A stretch of DNA of 64,000 nt from Lasiodiplodia sp. COLG20 (lineage: Eukaryota > Ascomycota > Dothideomycetes > Botryosphaeriales > Botryosphaeriaceae): positions 3,286,001 through 3,350,000 of the forward strand of contig VNWV01000002.1 of assembly GCA_009801085.1 (NCBI GenBank), read 5' to 3'. Positions within the stretch are counted from its first letter, which is position 1. Each line of letters opens with the position of its first letter. A program made the translations under genes and the position numbers. The notes beneath the pieces are model-generated. The model saw only the letters and a list, made by a program, of their open reading frames with translations, was not told the origin of the DNA and made no database searches. Positions 25,868-38,528 of this stretch are shown one piece after another.

Positions 25868-27871
25868 ATGTCGAGTCAGTTCGAACCGTCCGAAGCCGCC
25901 GAGCCCGCCCAGCCCTGGAGCGTAGCGCTGCTGGTGAGTGCCTTTTTCGATATATCTCATTTCAACCCTCGCCTGCGCCTCACAAATCGTCTTCCAAATA
26001 CATCCCCATCACGCGCCCGTACCTCAGGCTGATCGTCATTGCAGTCACAGCGAGATCTCGCTCTCGCAATCCCCATCAATTACGTGACCCAACCGGCCGT
26101 ATCCCTTACCGAGGGCTGCTTCGCAAAGAGGCAGTACGATGACGCCGCCACGCGGCGATGCCTCTCGAATTTGCTAGCTGTCGGCTTCAAGCGTTTTATT
26201 ATCGATCTCTATTGGGATGCTGGCCGCGGTCTTTGGAGCCTTTGCCCGGTGCAGATCCCGGAATCGGCCTCGAATGACGACGATGCCACGCTGGGCATCA
26301 TCTCTTCAACGGCCGATGCTTCGCTGTCCTCGGTGGCCATGACCACGGGCAGCCTGCAGGCGCGCCAGGCAACAGCATTGTCTGGCTCTGCCCTGGGCTC
26401 TGCGACTCGGACTGTGTCTCGCACCCGCTCTAGCACTGCCTCTAGTGCACAGGCAAGCCCAACGAGCGTATTTCAAGCCAGTCCGTACACGTGCTCGGCC
26501 TCATTAAACGTCTCGACAATCGCGTCGCTCTTTGCAGACTATCTCGATGACACCGCGGACACCATCAATGCCTCGCTTATTTACCTAATTTTCAACATCC
26601 ACGCTGCAGCGTCAAATTCAAGTTCCTCGGTTGCTGCCACGGCCCCGGCGCATTCGCAGATGCCCACGGCGAACACCACCCTTTCTAATGTTTTGAGTGC
26701 TGATCTAGCCTCCTACTTGTATACCCCGGATCAGTTGCACGGAGATCGCGAAAATCTTAATGCCACTTGGTTCAATAACGATGTCACAACGGACCAGGCA
26801 CTGATCCCTGCGTTGAGATATTTGAATACGGATAGAGACGACGATGACATAATGTCTACTGTTGATGGCTGGCCCGGCGAGGGCGTTCTAGAGTTTGGCC
26901 CTGAGCACTATCGCTTGTTGACATCGTTCGGTCGAATCGATCCGCAGATGGAAGCCTACGACATTGAGGCTGACGACGGTATCATCTTTCCCAATGGGAC
27001 TTTCGAATCCATTCAAAACATTGCTTTGAGTGATTCCGGTAACGTCACCACCGGTTGTTTTTTCGATCAGAGCGTGGACTATCTGACAGGCTCGACGAAC
27101 TCGTCGTGGGCAATGTCTGCGAATTTCCCAGCAGAGGGCTCTGTGCCTGCACAGTACTATACGTCCTCACCGTCTGTTTCCAATATCACTGCATGCGGCA
27201 TTAGTCCGCTACTTAATCAGTCGCTGTCCGAAACAGCAGATGTTTCGTACGAGCCTTATCAGGCCATGGTCTACAGTTCGATCTGGAGCTGGGCAGACAA
27301 CGAACCACGAAACGTAACCAACAACATCGACAACGCTGTGTATCTCCGCTGCGCAACAATGCGAGCCTCCACTCATGGCCGTTGGGTGCTCACCGACTGT
27401 ACTGAGCAACATCATGCAGCATGCCGCGTCAGAGGCGACGCACCATTCCAATGGCGCATTAGCGACCCAGCGGAGAGCTACACCGACTCAAAGTCGATTT
27501 GTCCTGAGAACACTGCGTTTGATGCACCACGCACCGCGCTCGAGAATTCTTACCTTTTTTCAGCTTTGCAAGCACGCGCTCGCGAAGACCCGGGTGACTT
27601 TGGTGCTGATGCCGCCGTCTGGGTTAATTTCAACAGCCTGCAAGTGACAGACTGCTGGGTCGTCGGCGTGGATGAGAACTGCCCGTACGACCTAGCCTCA
27701 AACCAGGACGAAAATCGATTGGTCATTATACCGACGGTGGCGGCAGTCATCGTCTTCGTATGCGCCGTGTTGACTGTGTTTGTGAAGTGTGCTGGAAATA
27801 GGCAATCGAGTAGGAAAATCAGGAAGCGCAGGCTGCAAGAGGGATGGGAGTATGAGGGCGTCCCCTCATGA
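25868..27871 (+). CDS. MTC6: Maintenance of telomere capping protein 6 (MTC6)-like membrane protein
   Basis: Fungal type I membrane protein of the MTC6 family; yeast mtc6 was found in a screen for telomere-capping defects and its biochemical role is unknown. Exon 1 (25868-25933) encodes 22 residues. A 111-nt intron (GTGAGT to GCAG) follows, then exon 2 (26045-27871), for 630 aa in all. The N-terminus carries the family signature SQRDLALAIPINYVTQPAVS, then LTEGCF and FKRFIIDLYWDAGRGLWSLC. The middle is a large Ser/Thr-rich, N-glycosylation-rich luminal part with several Cys pairs. A C-type-lectin-like region is possible towards the end (CRVRGDAPFQWRIS). One transmembrane helix lies near the C-terminus (LVIIPTVAAVIVFVCAVLTV), followed by a short basic cytosolic tail. 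The splice joins WSVALL to SQRDL as in other family members. Confidence 0.85.
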
Positions 27872-29180
27872 GCGACAGTTTCACTCGAATGTTTCGAAAT
27901 TCCCGTTTTGGCAATGTGTGGCACCCGGGTAGCGCTTTCCGTTGACCGGTCTTCCTTCGTTTTGCATGCGCTCCAACCTCGAACGTCACAAGAGCAAGGA
28001 GAAAGAGATCGACGCCTCAACAACGCCAAAGAGAAACTTACCGGGATTGCCTCCCTACCCCTTTCGCCCGTGCTGCGGTCTTGTGCCTACAAAACAAGTA
28101 CACGTTGTACACATTTCCCAAGGATCTTAGCTGGAGGCGCTTGCGGAGCATGGCAAATGCATAGGCGCCCTCACCGGTCAAGCAAGAGCATGGATGCACC
28201 TGGAAAAGCTGGCTGCGACTAAGGGCAAACTTGAGTGCCCGTAGCAGCTCCTAACGTCTGGGTTGTTTGCGTTGGACTTGCAGTATGCCTAGTGGAACAC
28301 ATGGTTGGTGATACTGCGCATTCGGCAGATGGGTATCGGGAAGGAGGTTGTTTGGTCAGACCGAAGGCCAATTATCGGGAAGCGTTGAGCAAGGCGACGG
28401 GGTGCAGCCGACGGGACGGCTACCGGCGCTCCGTCAGCCGTTTGATCCCGGTTTCCTGTGTCTCGGAAGGATGCCGCAGCACTTTGTTCCATGGTAACGT
28501 TCACATTCCCGACAAAATTGCAGGCCCCTGCAATTAATCACTGGCTGTTTGGGTTTGGTGGCGACGGGAGTGGATCTGGTGTAACCCGGGTAGATTCCGT
28601 GGAAGGGCGAAGATGGCAATTCGATGGCTGGCGGGAGGGAATGCCGGTGGACAAAGCACGGGGCTACGATTCGGAGTTCTGTACCACGATAGCTGCGCAT
28701 GGCGACCAGTGAGGCTGACAGCATCCTTGGCGTGAGGCATGTAGCTGCGGGTCTGCACTGGGGGGTGCCCTTTAGACAATGAAAAAAAGAAGCAGAGAAC
28801 AGAGACCCAGGACCTGCAGGGCGGAAATGCGGGACGATATCAGGCCTTTTTTTTCTATATTGCATTCTATTTTCTTTTGCTGTTGGGCGGTCTGGGCGAT
28901 CTACGCCATGCAGCAATTCTGCCCTACGATGGCGTGCGTTGTAGTGGGCCCCTGGCGCTGCACTTTTTTTTATCTTATCGCAGAGAGCGGCCAAATGTCT
29001 CCGACGTCACCCTGCTAAACCGCGCGCAACACCAAAAAGCAACTCGCTGCTTCAACTTCCCCCTAGGAAACGCCCCTTGCGCCGCTGCAGCGCGCTTCCA
29101 AGAAGCATCGCCGCGTAATGCTGTGCGGCTGACGTTCCATTGATCGACCCAATACGCCACGCTATCTATTCGTCCTGCCA
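27872..29180. other. Intergenic, no gene seen
   Basis: This 1.3-kb interval between MTC6 and the L-2-hydroxyglutarate dehydrogenase gene holds only frames with no family resemblance (the longest, 28434-28994 minus, is Arg/Pro/Cys-rich). The last few hundred bases are the likely promoter of the downstream gene. Confidence 0.45.
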
Positions 29181-30566
29181 ATGCCGATGTTTGGCCCCGC
29201 ATCCGCGGCAGCGCGCTGCCGTATCCCGTACCTGTCGTGTTCGCGCCGCGCTTTCTCAAGCAGCACGCCACTGCGCGCTGACTTCACCCATGCCGTTGTT
29301 GGTGGAGGCGCGGTCGGCCTCGCCATTGCGAGACGGCTGCAGCAAAAGGACGGTGTGTCGACTGTGCTAATTGAGAGACATGGCTCTGTCGGCACCGAGA
29401 CGAGCAGTCGCAATTCAGAGGTAGGGATTAAGGCCTTCCAATACTTGGGCTGAGATGCAGCAGTACGACCTCCCTCGCTCCCTTCTCTGGACAATTGGTG
29501 TGTGGGGGGTGCTTTTTGGGGGACGTCGATGTTAACGCAATGCCCGCAGGTCATCCACGCAGGCCTCTACTATGGACCGGACACATTAAAGACCAAGCTC
29601 TGCGTCAAGGGCAAGGAGATGATGTATGACTTGTGCAAGCGCATGGCGATACCGCACAACAATTGCGGTAAGTGGGTTGTTGCTCAAGACGACGGGCAAA
29701 TGCAACAGCTTGAGAAGACCCACCAGCACTGCCAGGCCATCGGTGTGCCTACGCATTTCCTGAGCCAGGAAGACGCCAAGCGCCAGGAGCCAGACGTCCA
29801 GGCAAAGGCTGGCATTCTAGTCAGCCCAACCACTGGCATCGTCGACTCTCACACGCTGATGCAATTCCTGGAGGGCGACTTCGAGAACGTCGGCGGCATC
29901 TGCGCTTTCCAGTCGCCGGTGACGCGCATCACACCGCTATCCAGCGGTGGCAACAACGCACCCGGCTCTGCTGGCTGGGAGATCACGACCACGACGCCGG
30001 ATGGAGAGGAGAGCAGCATTACGGCCGAAGTCGTGATCAATTCAGCCGGCCTCAGCGCTATCGAGCTCTCGAACTCCATTCTGCCCCCCGAACGCCATCT
30101 CATCCCCGCTTACTGCAAGGGGTCCTACTTCTCCTACTCCGCTTCCCACCCCAAGCCCAAGGTCCTCGTCTACCCAGCACCGCGCCCCGGCCTCGGCGGC
30201 CTGGGCACCCATCTCACTCTTGACATGGGCGGCCGCATTCGCTTTGGCCCCGATGTCGAGTGGGTTGACGATCCAACAGATCTGAAGGTGTCGGACAAGA
30301 ACCTGGTCGCTGCACTGGAGGATATTCAGCTATATCTGCCCGGCATTGACAAGGGCGCCTTCGGCTTGGACTATGCAGGAATGCGGCCGAAGCTGGGTCG
30401 AGCGGGCGTGTCGCAGATTGGCGGGAAGGGTGGCTTCCAAGATTTCTACATCAAAAAAGAAGAGGGATTTGAGGGATTTGTCAATTTGCTGGGAATCGAG
30501 AGCCCGGGATTGACGAGCTGTTTGGCAATCGGAGATGAGGTGTTCGAGATTCTTTATAGCCGATGA
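29181..30566 (+). CDS. L-2-hydroxyglutarate dehydrogenase, mitochondrial
   Basis: FAD-dependent oxidase/dehydrogenase that converts L-2-hydroxyglutarate to 2-oxoglutarate, a metabolite-repair enzyme of mitochondria. Exons 29181-29420 and 29550-30566 give 418 aa; the 129-nt intron (GTAGGG to CGCAG) splits SRNSE from VIHAGLYY. The N-terminus (about residues 1-32) is rich in Arg, Ser and Ala without acidic residues, as in a mitochondrial presequence. The Rossmann FAD-binding motif is at 38-53 (AVVGGGAVGLAIAR), followed by the family block SSRNSEVIHAGLYY (residues 74-88). GIVDSHTLM and a C-terminal GIESPGLTSCLAIG complete the DAO fold. Length agrees with the family (about 400-460). The start is supported by the presequence. 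Confidence 0.92.
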
Positions 30567-31026
30567 TGGATGTGTACAAAATTAGTGATAGATGGTGTGA
30601 ATACACGGCTGCTTTCTGAGTGGCTCGGACATACATAAGTGGATGATCTTGATTGCTTGAGATAAACAAGCATTCATGGAAGCGATTGGACAAACCCGAG
30701 TCGTGGTCGCTTCGCATCGACGGGCCACGACTTCCCTATGAAAGTCCCGTCGGAACTCGCTAGTGCCCGAGACGCCGACGTCACTTTCGCCCAAGGGAAC
30801 GCGCTTGACTTTCCATTGCCTCTCTGCAGGTACGCAGTAACGCCGAACCCGTCTACAAGCCTGCAGCTTCCGAGTGCTTTCAAGAAAAATCACACACCCC
30901 GTGCCCGCCACGGTCACCTCTTCCTATGCTGCTAGAGCTACCACCTCGTCGCACCCACTTTTTCGCCTTCCGCTAACCTGGCCTTCACCCCGCCGCGAAA
31001 CGATCTACCTGTAGTGTAGCTCCACC
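30567..31026. promoter_or_regulatory. Intergenic: L2HGDH 3' end and UPF2 promoter
   Basis: This 460-bp gap lies between two + strand genes. The right half (30870-31026) is C-rich and is the likely UPF2 leader. No specific element is recognised. Confidence 0.4.
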
Positions 31027-34000
31027 ATGGAGCGCCAACGCAAGCGTACGCCCCATAGAGCTCACTCGTAGATGCGACTCGGAGACTGACAGTAGTAGGC
31101 GAGCTTCGCGAGCTCAACACCAAAGCCTGGGCGGGAGAGAAAGGTACGCGAATGCTCCGCAAATATCTCAGAACCGTCGCCCCTCTAAATTACCATGCCC
31201 CGCGGCTGCTGACGACCGATTGCGGCCTTCTTTCACAGATGTCTTCCTGGTCCAAGGCTCGCTCGACTCGTCTATGAAGAAGAACACGGCGTTCATCAAG
31301 CGGCTGCGTACTGCCATGACCGGCGCGTCCAAGGATACATTCGTGGCCGAGGTTCGGTCGCTGTCGCTGCACAAATACCTGTCGGAAATCATCTCGGCCT
31401 GCTACGAGGGGCTGACGAAGCTCAAGACGCCCGGCGACATCGCGACCGGCGTCGAGGTCATCAGCGCGCTGCACCAGCGTTTCGGTCCGGCCGAGTTCAC
31501 GGGATACATTGGATGGCACATCGGCCGCGGGCTGGCGACGCCGGACAGGAGCCACCTGAAGACACTGCCGCAGGATGTGCGTGAGCGCGAGGAGAAGGAG
31601 CGCCTGGCACGCCAGCGCGTGCTGCTGCGCGTGGCGACGGAGCTGTGGCTCGTGGGTGTGCTGAGGAGCTTGGACGACGTGGCCCGGCCTGAGGAAGCGG
31701 CGAAGAACAAGGAGAATCTAAAGGGTGGAGAGGGCTTGCCGAAGAGCAGGAGCGCTACCAATGGCGGTCGTGCCGATAATGCGGATGCGGAACCTTTTCC
31801 GTTGGAAGTGCTGAAGGATATGCTGGGACACGACCGGGAACACGTCAATCTTCCGCTGGTGGTGATTTTTGTGAAGAGCTTCTCATGGGATGTCCTAGGA
31901 ACGAAGTTTGCATCGTCCGAAGGAAGGAAGAGCGTCAATGAGGATGGCGCAACGAGTGCCGGTGGGAAGCCGGACGAGCAAGCGGAGGAGAACGAGGACG
32001 ATTCGGAGGACCCACCGATTACGTCCCCGGAGTTGCGTCAGCGCTTCAGGAACATCCTCACTCGGTACTTTGAGGATGTAAAAGCACATCTCATCCGCGA
32101 TCAGGAGAAGCTCGTCAACCAAGGTCGCCGGAACGCTGAAGCCTACGTTAAGTCTGGAGAGGTGTTCGAGGACCGCCAAGCAAACTATGAGAAGCAGGTC
32201 AAGGCGCAGGAGAAGCTTTTGGCAAATGCGCAGGTTTTGGCAGATGCTGTGGGTGCTGAGATGCCGGATCTGAAGGAGAAGGACACGTCCAACAACCCAG
32301 GAGATGGTAGTATCGGCTTGGTCAAAACTGGTGAATATCTCCGGGGCCAAGGAGAAGGACCAGGCATCTGGGAGGATGAAGAGGAGCGCCGCTTCTACGA
32401 GAACTTGATCGACTTGAAGGACCGCGTTCCTGGCATTCTCTTGGAAGACGGCAAGAAGAAGAAGGGTGATGGAGATGACCAAGTTGGAAAGCGGCTCGAC
32501 TCTGAGAACAAGGAAGAGGCCACACCCCCTGCAGATGCGAAGCCCGCGGAAGGCGATGACCAGTCCACTGCCATTGCAAACAAATCAGTTGGTGCTCAGG
32601 TTGACGCGTTGTTGGCCCGTCTTCCTGAGTTCGTCAATAAGGACCAGGTGGACGAGACGGCGATGGAGTTTTGCTTTCTCAACTCCAAAGCGTCGAGAAA
32701 CCGCCTGATCAAGGCTGTGTCCGATATCCCGAAAGGACGCACGGATCTCCTTCCTCTCTACGCTAGGCTCGTCGCAACGCTTGGGAAGTACATGCCCGAT
32801 GTCATTCAGGGTATTGTTGCGTACTTGGACGACGAATTCCGCAGCCTACAACGCCGCAAACAGAAGGACTTCCTGGGACAGGTCCGCATGATTAACGTAC
32901 GCTATCTTGCGGAGCTGACCAAATTTGGTGCTGTCCCGGAACATGTCATATTCCACTGCCTCAAGGTCAGTCTGGATGATTTCTCCCGGATGAACATTGA
33001 GATCATCTGCAATCTGCTTGAGAATTGTGGCCGGTATCTTCTGCGGAATCCCGAAACTTCGCCACGCATGGCCTCCTTCCTCGAAACTCTGCAGCGAAAG
33101 AAGACTGCTTCCCACCTTGGTCAGCAGGAGCGCATGCTCATCGAGAATGCGATGTACTACGTCAACCCTCCGGAACGTGCAGCTATCGAGCAGAAGGAGA
33201 GGACTCCACTTGAGCTCTTCATTCGCAAGCTGATCTATCTTGACTTGACAAAGAGAAACCTAGACAAGGTTGTCAAGCAGATCCGTAAACTGCATTGGGA
33301 GGAGGAAGAGGTTGTTGTGATGTTGCACAAGATCTTCACCAAACCTGGAAAGATTAAGTATAGCAACATCCACCTGCTGGCCGTAATCCTCGGTTCGTTG
33401 AACAGGCATCATCAAGATTTTTGCATCTCTGTTATCGACGACCTGCTCGAGAACATCACACTTGGGCTTGAGCTGAACGATTTCAAGTTCAATCAACGTC
33501 GGGTTGCCGAGGTGAAGTACCTTGGCGAGCTCTATATCTACAGGATGGTGGACTCGCCTGTCATCTTCGACACCTTGTACAAGATTGTGACTTTCGGGCA
33601 TGAAGGGGGTACGCCTAAACCTGGAGCAATCAATCCTCTGGATCCTCCGGATGACTTCTTCCGCATTCGCCTTGTCAGCAACCTGCTCGAGACTTGCGGA
33701 ATGTACTACGACAAGGGCCAAGCTAAGAAGAAGCTCGATTTCTTCTTGACCTTTTTCCAGGTATGGATTCCACTAAATGTAGAGATTTTTCGCTGATGGA
33801 GACAGTACTACATCCACACCAAAGACCAGCTGCCAATGGATATCGAGTTTATGGTGCAAGATGCTTACGCCATGACACGCCCACAGTGGAAGCTTGCCAC
33901 TTCTCTTGAAGAGGCTGGAAATATCTTCGCGGAGGCTGTCAAGGCGAACTATCAACTGCAATCCTCACAGCCCAGCGGAGACCAAGAAGAACAAGACGAT

Positions 34001-35150
34001 GACTCTGGCGCCGAAGACGGCGACGAAGGGGATGGAGGCGACGATGACGAGCTGGAAGCCCGCGAAAGACACGACGGCTCCTCCGGCGAAGATGCCGATG
34101 TCTGTACCCTACCGGTCTTTCTGAACCAAGCCCTCTTCTTGCTAACGAAACGACAGACCCCTGGCGAAGAAGACCAGGATTCAAGCGATTCCGATTCAGA
34201 GGAGGAGGAAGAGCATATCGTCGTCACTCGTCCCGAAGACGAGAGGGACCCTGAGGCTGATGCGGAGTTTGATCGTGAATTAGCGAAAATGATGGCTGAA
34301 AGTCTAGATTCCCGCAAGTTCGAACGTAAACCGATGTTCGATGTGCCGCTTCCGATGAAGCGCAGCCGCGAGACGACCGCTCCGACCGAAGACAACGTCG
34401 AACAGGAGGCTCCGAAGAGCGCACCTACCATGAAGTTCGCTTTGTTGAGCAGGAGGGGCAACAAGCAACAGGTTTGCTTTTCGTGCTGTTATTTTTCTTG
34501 CTGAACAAAAGCTGACGCGGCCCTTTCCTAATCTACAGACCAAGTCCATCGACCTACCTGCAGACTCAACCTTTGCTGTTGCTATGCGCACACAACAGGA
34601 GGCCGAGCGCGCCGAGCAGCAACGCATCAAGAATCTTGTTCTGAACTATGATCTCCGGGATGAAAACGAATCAGATGGTGATAACGACCCTCCCTTGACT
34701 CCCAATTTGAACAAACAGCAACAAATCTCCACCCAGCAGCAGCGAGGGGGCTGCCAGCGGAACCACAGGTCGCAGAATGGCAGCACCTCTCTCGCTCCGT
34801 CCCGCCCCAACAACACTGGCTCAAGCAATGTGCAACTGAACAACAAGAACGGCAATGTTAACGTCTATGATAACACGGCAGGTGGCCTCGAGAAGCAACA
34901 CAACCCGTACAATGTCCCACGCATTGACAAGGCGAGCAACAACCGAAGCACGCAGCGCGCGAGGAAGCTGCAATTGAGCGACGTTGACTGGTATGAGAAC
35001 ACCAAATCCCAACAACGCAACGACGCTGCTGCGAGCCAAACTTCTTCCAAAAACCGTGGCATTCGAAAGAATGGCCAGCCAAGGAAGACGAGGGTTGATG
35101 GAGTGGATGGTGCTCAGCGGAAGAAACAACACGATACGGCAAAAGAATAA
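31027..35150 (+). CDS. NMD2: Nonsense-mediated mRNA decay factor UPF2/NMD2
   Basis: Cytoplasmic scaffold of nonsense-mediated decay that binds UPF1 and UPF3. Model: 31027-31045, 31096-31143, 31239-33760, 33806-34099, 34157-34471 and 34539-35150, giving 1269 aa. Exons 1 and 2 join to MERQRKLGELRELNTKAWAG, the expected N-terminus; the first acceptor could be CAG at 31092 instead of TAG at 31095, adding one residue. Three MIF4G-type helical repeats fill exon 3 (DSSMKKNTAFIKRLRT at the first; FLGQVRMINVRYLAELTKFG in the second; KTPLELFIRKLIYLD-like region and MVDSPVIFDTLYKIVTFGHE in the third). A long acidic stretch follows (about 33970-34060 and 34160-34260), then a Gln/Asn-rich basic C-terminus that fits the UPF1-binding region. 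The 57-nt intron at 34100-34156 has a weak GTCTGT donor but a clear GCTAAC branch site and CAG. It is a multiple of three and has no stop, so retention would be silent for frame. Confidence 0.9.
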
Positions 35151-38100
35151 CGGCTAACACTTGAGCAACCGTTGTGCTCCTTGCTATAGGACTTGATCTT
35201 CTTTTCTCGCTTCGACTCTTTACTCTCCGCGAACCCGAATCGACGATGAGATATATCTCAATGGCATTCGATAATGATTAGCAGGCCTGCCAGAAGTGTA
35301 AGTCTTGACTGGCCAGCATTGTAGGCAGCGAGGCAGGCCGAACAGAGAAAGTAAGACAGAAAAGGGAAGATGAGAGGCCTGGATGACTCCTGACGCTTGG
35401 TGGCTCACCTCACCCCTTGCAGAGGGAAGATGTGGGAAGGATCATTTGCCGAAAACAGCCGGGCAAACGAACAAAGGCGCTACTTTCTTTTATCCCGGGC
35501 CGCTTCCGCTCCCGGCAATTGAGGCGCTGCTTTCCCGTCCCGCCCCCTGCTAGCATGCTTACATGCATGCTATGCACCTAGGCCTGTTCTTCGGCGGCCG
35601 TTCGGCGAGATTGCGGTGCTTTGGCTTGGGACGAGCTTATTGAAGGTTGGCTTGGAGGATAGGAAAAAAAATAAGAGAGAGAAGGGCCGTTGTAATGTGT
35701 GCTTTTTTTCAACTCGGCTTTCTTTGCGGGTAGTTGTAGTAGATTGCTGCGGTCCTTTAAATTAGTATACTTTCGGTGTTTTCCTTTCCTACCCCTTTCT
35801 CCCTTTAATTGGCTGTCTTCTTTCGGTTGATGAGCTCCTTCCTGGTATACGTGTTGGTGGATATGATCAACGGTGTTCTCCGGCCGTTGGGCATCGAGCT
35901 TAGCTCCCGAGGGCCTTGCCTTGCCTGTCTGCCTCGCCTGCCTCGCCTTCCTCGGCATCCTCGGCATCCTTCCAATATACGGAGATAGGTGTTACCTCTT
36001 ACTCCGTTGTGTATTACGCGCGCGCGTGCGTTGCTACGAGTCGGGCCGGCGTTGCAATCCTTCCTTCCAACCGCTTCCTTTTCCTTGGTTGTTGAACAAC
36101 CACCCATCCCTTTTTTTACTGCTCACGAGATGACGATGTTGGGTGAGCAGCAGGGGGCCGGGGTGACCGGAGTAGCGCGTGATGATGCCCGCCCTACGGG
36201 GCACGGGCATTTACCGGGGGGAATCTCACACCGTTGGTAGGGATTCCAATGCCAGTTGTACATCCCCATGTGGAGGAGGATTGCACCGTTGACCCTGATC
36301 GTCATCATCACCGGTAGCAGTTCTTTGGATCTATTTTTTCCCGTGCCCTCGATGTCTTGCGGTGTAGGGTCTGGCGGATGTAAGGTCGCTCCTGGCAGGT
36401 TAATCGTCGGTATGGATGGGGGAGGCAGGGCAATGCGGTGTAGGGGAGCAGCCCATCATGCGGCTCACTTTCCTCCGTTTGTCTTTTTTTGATGTCCCAC
36501 GTGCACATGGTGAGCATAGAGGATGGCTGGGGATTTGTTTGCCGTGGCGGGATTTGCTGACGTTTGAGCGCTGATCTTTTTCGAAACCTCGTGTCGGTGG
36601 AGGTTCGATCCGAGTTCTTTGACGCATCGATGAGGAATAGTGTGGAATTGGAAGCTTTTGGTCGTTCGTTCTTTTTCCGCGGAACTCTAAGTTTCAGATT
36701 AGTGTAGGGTGTCTCAGAGTTCAAGTCACGTGCCTTTATTGTTTGAACCGTTTCCTCATTCGGTCGAGCACTTTCTGGGTGAGATGTAAACAACTGTCAT
36801 TGGACGCGTAGGTGCATATTTGCACAGATTTTGCGGGCAGAAAAGCTTCGACTTTCAGGCGCAGGCTGTAGCTGTGACCTCTCCGGTGAGACGACCATAT
36901 CTTTTTTTTTTTTTCAAAAATTAAATAAGAAAAAGGTTCCTATTAGTATTGGACACGACATACTCCATGCAGCGCATTACAGCGTGTTCGGCGGAGACCT
37001 GAGCGAAATGTGTCGATTTGAAGAGAACAAGGCTGTCTTGGTATACTATTGACGAGCTATCAGAATTCAATGCCATCGAATGCATATTATTGGCTAGTGA
37101 AGTAGCTCCTTGTTGTCTGAATGCTAGAACCGGTATGGTGTGTCCGCACTTGTATTTGGACATGGCTTTGTGCACTGCCTCACATTTTTCGGTTCTTGCT
37201 GGTTTCTGTTTGGGTGAGTTGCCAAATGAGGGGAGATAAATGATAGCGTCCGGCACAGTGAGAGGGATAGAGAAGACTGTGTAGTGTGTCTCAACATGAG
37301 CAAACCGGCGAGAAGGTAGCCTTCGAATTGGTTTTCCGGCTTCTTTGGATTTCAGTTCAGACGGCATGTTTGATGGTGATGCTTGCGGCACGGATATTAG
37401 TGAAGGGACCTGTGAGGACTTACTACGGGACGTAGCTAGGTATATATGTACTGTAACGGTATAGGGCAGGGTCTTTTTAGCTCATCGTATCGATCGCTAG
37501 CCTGAATCTCAAACACGCCTCGGAATCGGAGCTAGGGTGACGGAAAAGCTTTCGCAAGTCAATCGATCCTTAGACGCGTGGTGCCGTTGAGATCGTCGGC
37601 ACGTGGTTGAGGGATTGGGGATCGACGGGCGATTAGTGGCGGAGGCGTCTCTGATACTCTAGTGGTGCCTTGAGTGAAGAATGTTTGGAGCTGAGCGGCA
37701 CAGTCCGCTGTTTAAACCCGCGCATGACATCCGAAGTGTGGGACCGAGTCTCGGAACGCAGTCAATGCGCGCACGTGGAATGAATTGCCGGAAGGAGCTG
37801 GGAGCATGGCGCATGCTCTGACAGCGGCGCCGTCAACACACCCGGAGACGACATGCAGGGCCGCGAGGCTGACTAGCCTGTGGTAGTCGTCGATCGCTTC
37901 ACGGAGGGTTGTCCGGTCCGTCATGCTTTTCTGACGCGATGAGGCTGCTAAGCTACAAGCAGAGCCTCCATGTCGAAGAAACTTCCTTTTTGGGCCGTAA
38001 TAGAAGCGCAAAGGCAGTTGTATAGCGCGCGGCGTGGTCTGTGTCATTGTAAATCAGGCAGCCAGCACTAAGTAGAGACTGCCGAAGACTGCCGAAGATG

Positions 38101-38528
38101 GTCGGTGCTCGTGTCTCGGTGAGCAGTGGCAAGGTTTGGTTGCGGGGGTCCGCGGTACTGCTCTGGCTGCGATCAGATCCACGGCGGTAGGGATGCAGCC
38201 ACCGGGGCGGAAGGAGGTGCGGAAAGCCTCAGCCGGGGGCAGGTTCCGAAGCTTCATGTCTTGTCGTTTCGCGTGGTGGCTTGGTCGGTGGAGCACGTCG
38301 ATCAGTTGGCAGCAGCCGAAATCTTATTAAAGCGTCGTCGTGCTCTTCGCCTTGGCGCCTCTGGAACCAAGCCCTGTCGACAATGCCGGCGGATTCACTG
38401 CCTGAAAGGCGCTTGATATCAACGTCGTAGCCGCTCGTCCGGTTCTTTTTCCGATGGTCTAGTTTCAACAAAATCACCTCCACCCCTTTCCACCCCCGAC
38501 AGTCCAGCCCAAACGGCCCGTCCAGAGT
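35151..38528. other. Intergenic, 3.4 kb, no supported gene
   Basis: This interval lies downstream of UPF2. It contains T-rich tracts (for example 36900-36914), a perfect 8-bp inverted repeat (35551-35572), and one 150-residue minus-strand frame (36921-37391) whose first ATG is internal and which matches no family I know. The final 150 bp before 38529 is C/T-rich and is the likely promoter of the next gene. Confidence 0.4.
35551..35572. repeat. Perfect inverted repeat, TAGCATGC arms
   Basis: TAGCATGC (35551-35558) and GCATGCTA (35565-35572) are separated by the 6-base loop TTACAT. The hairpin lies 400 bp after the UPF2 stop. With no T-run after it and in a eukaryote, it is not a bacterial-type terminator. 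It shares the GCATGC core with the motif cluster upstream of flbD. Confidence 0.5.

Noticed and set aside
35551..35572. Hairpin as a terminator
   Set aside because: The organism is a fungus, the stem is not followed by a T-run and it lies 400 bp past the stop; recorded only as an inverted repeat.
36711..36735. tRNA B-box-like sequence (GTTCAAGTC)
   Set aside because: The flanking bases cannot form a T-arm stem and there is no cloverleaf around it.
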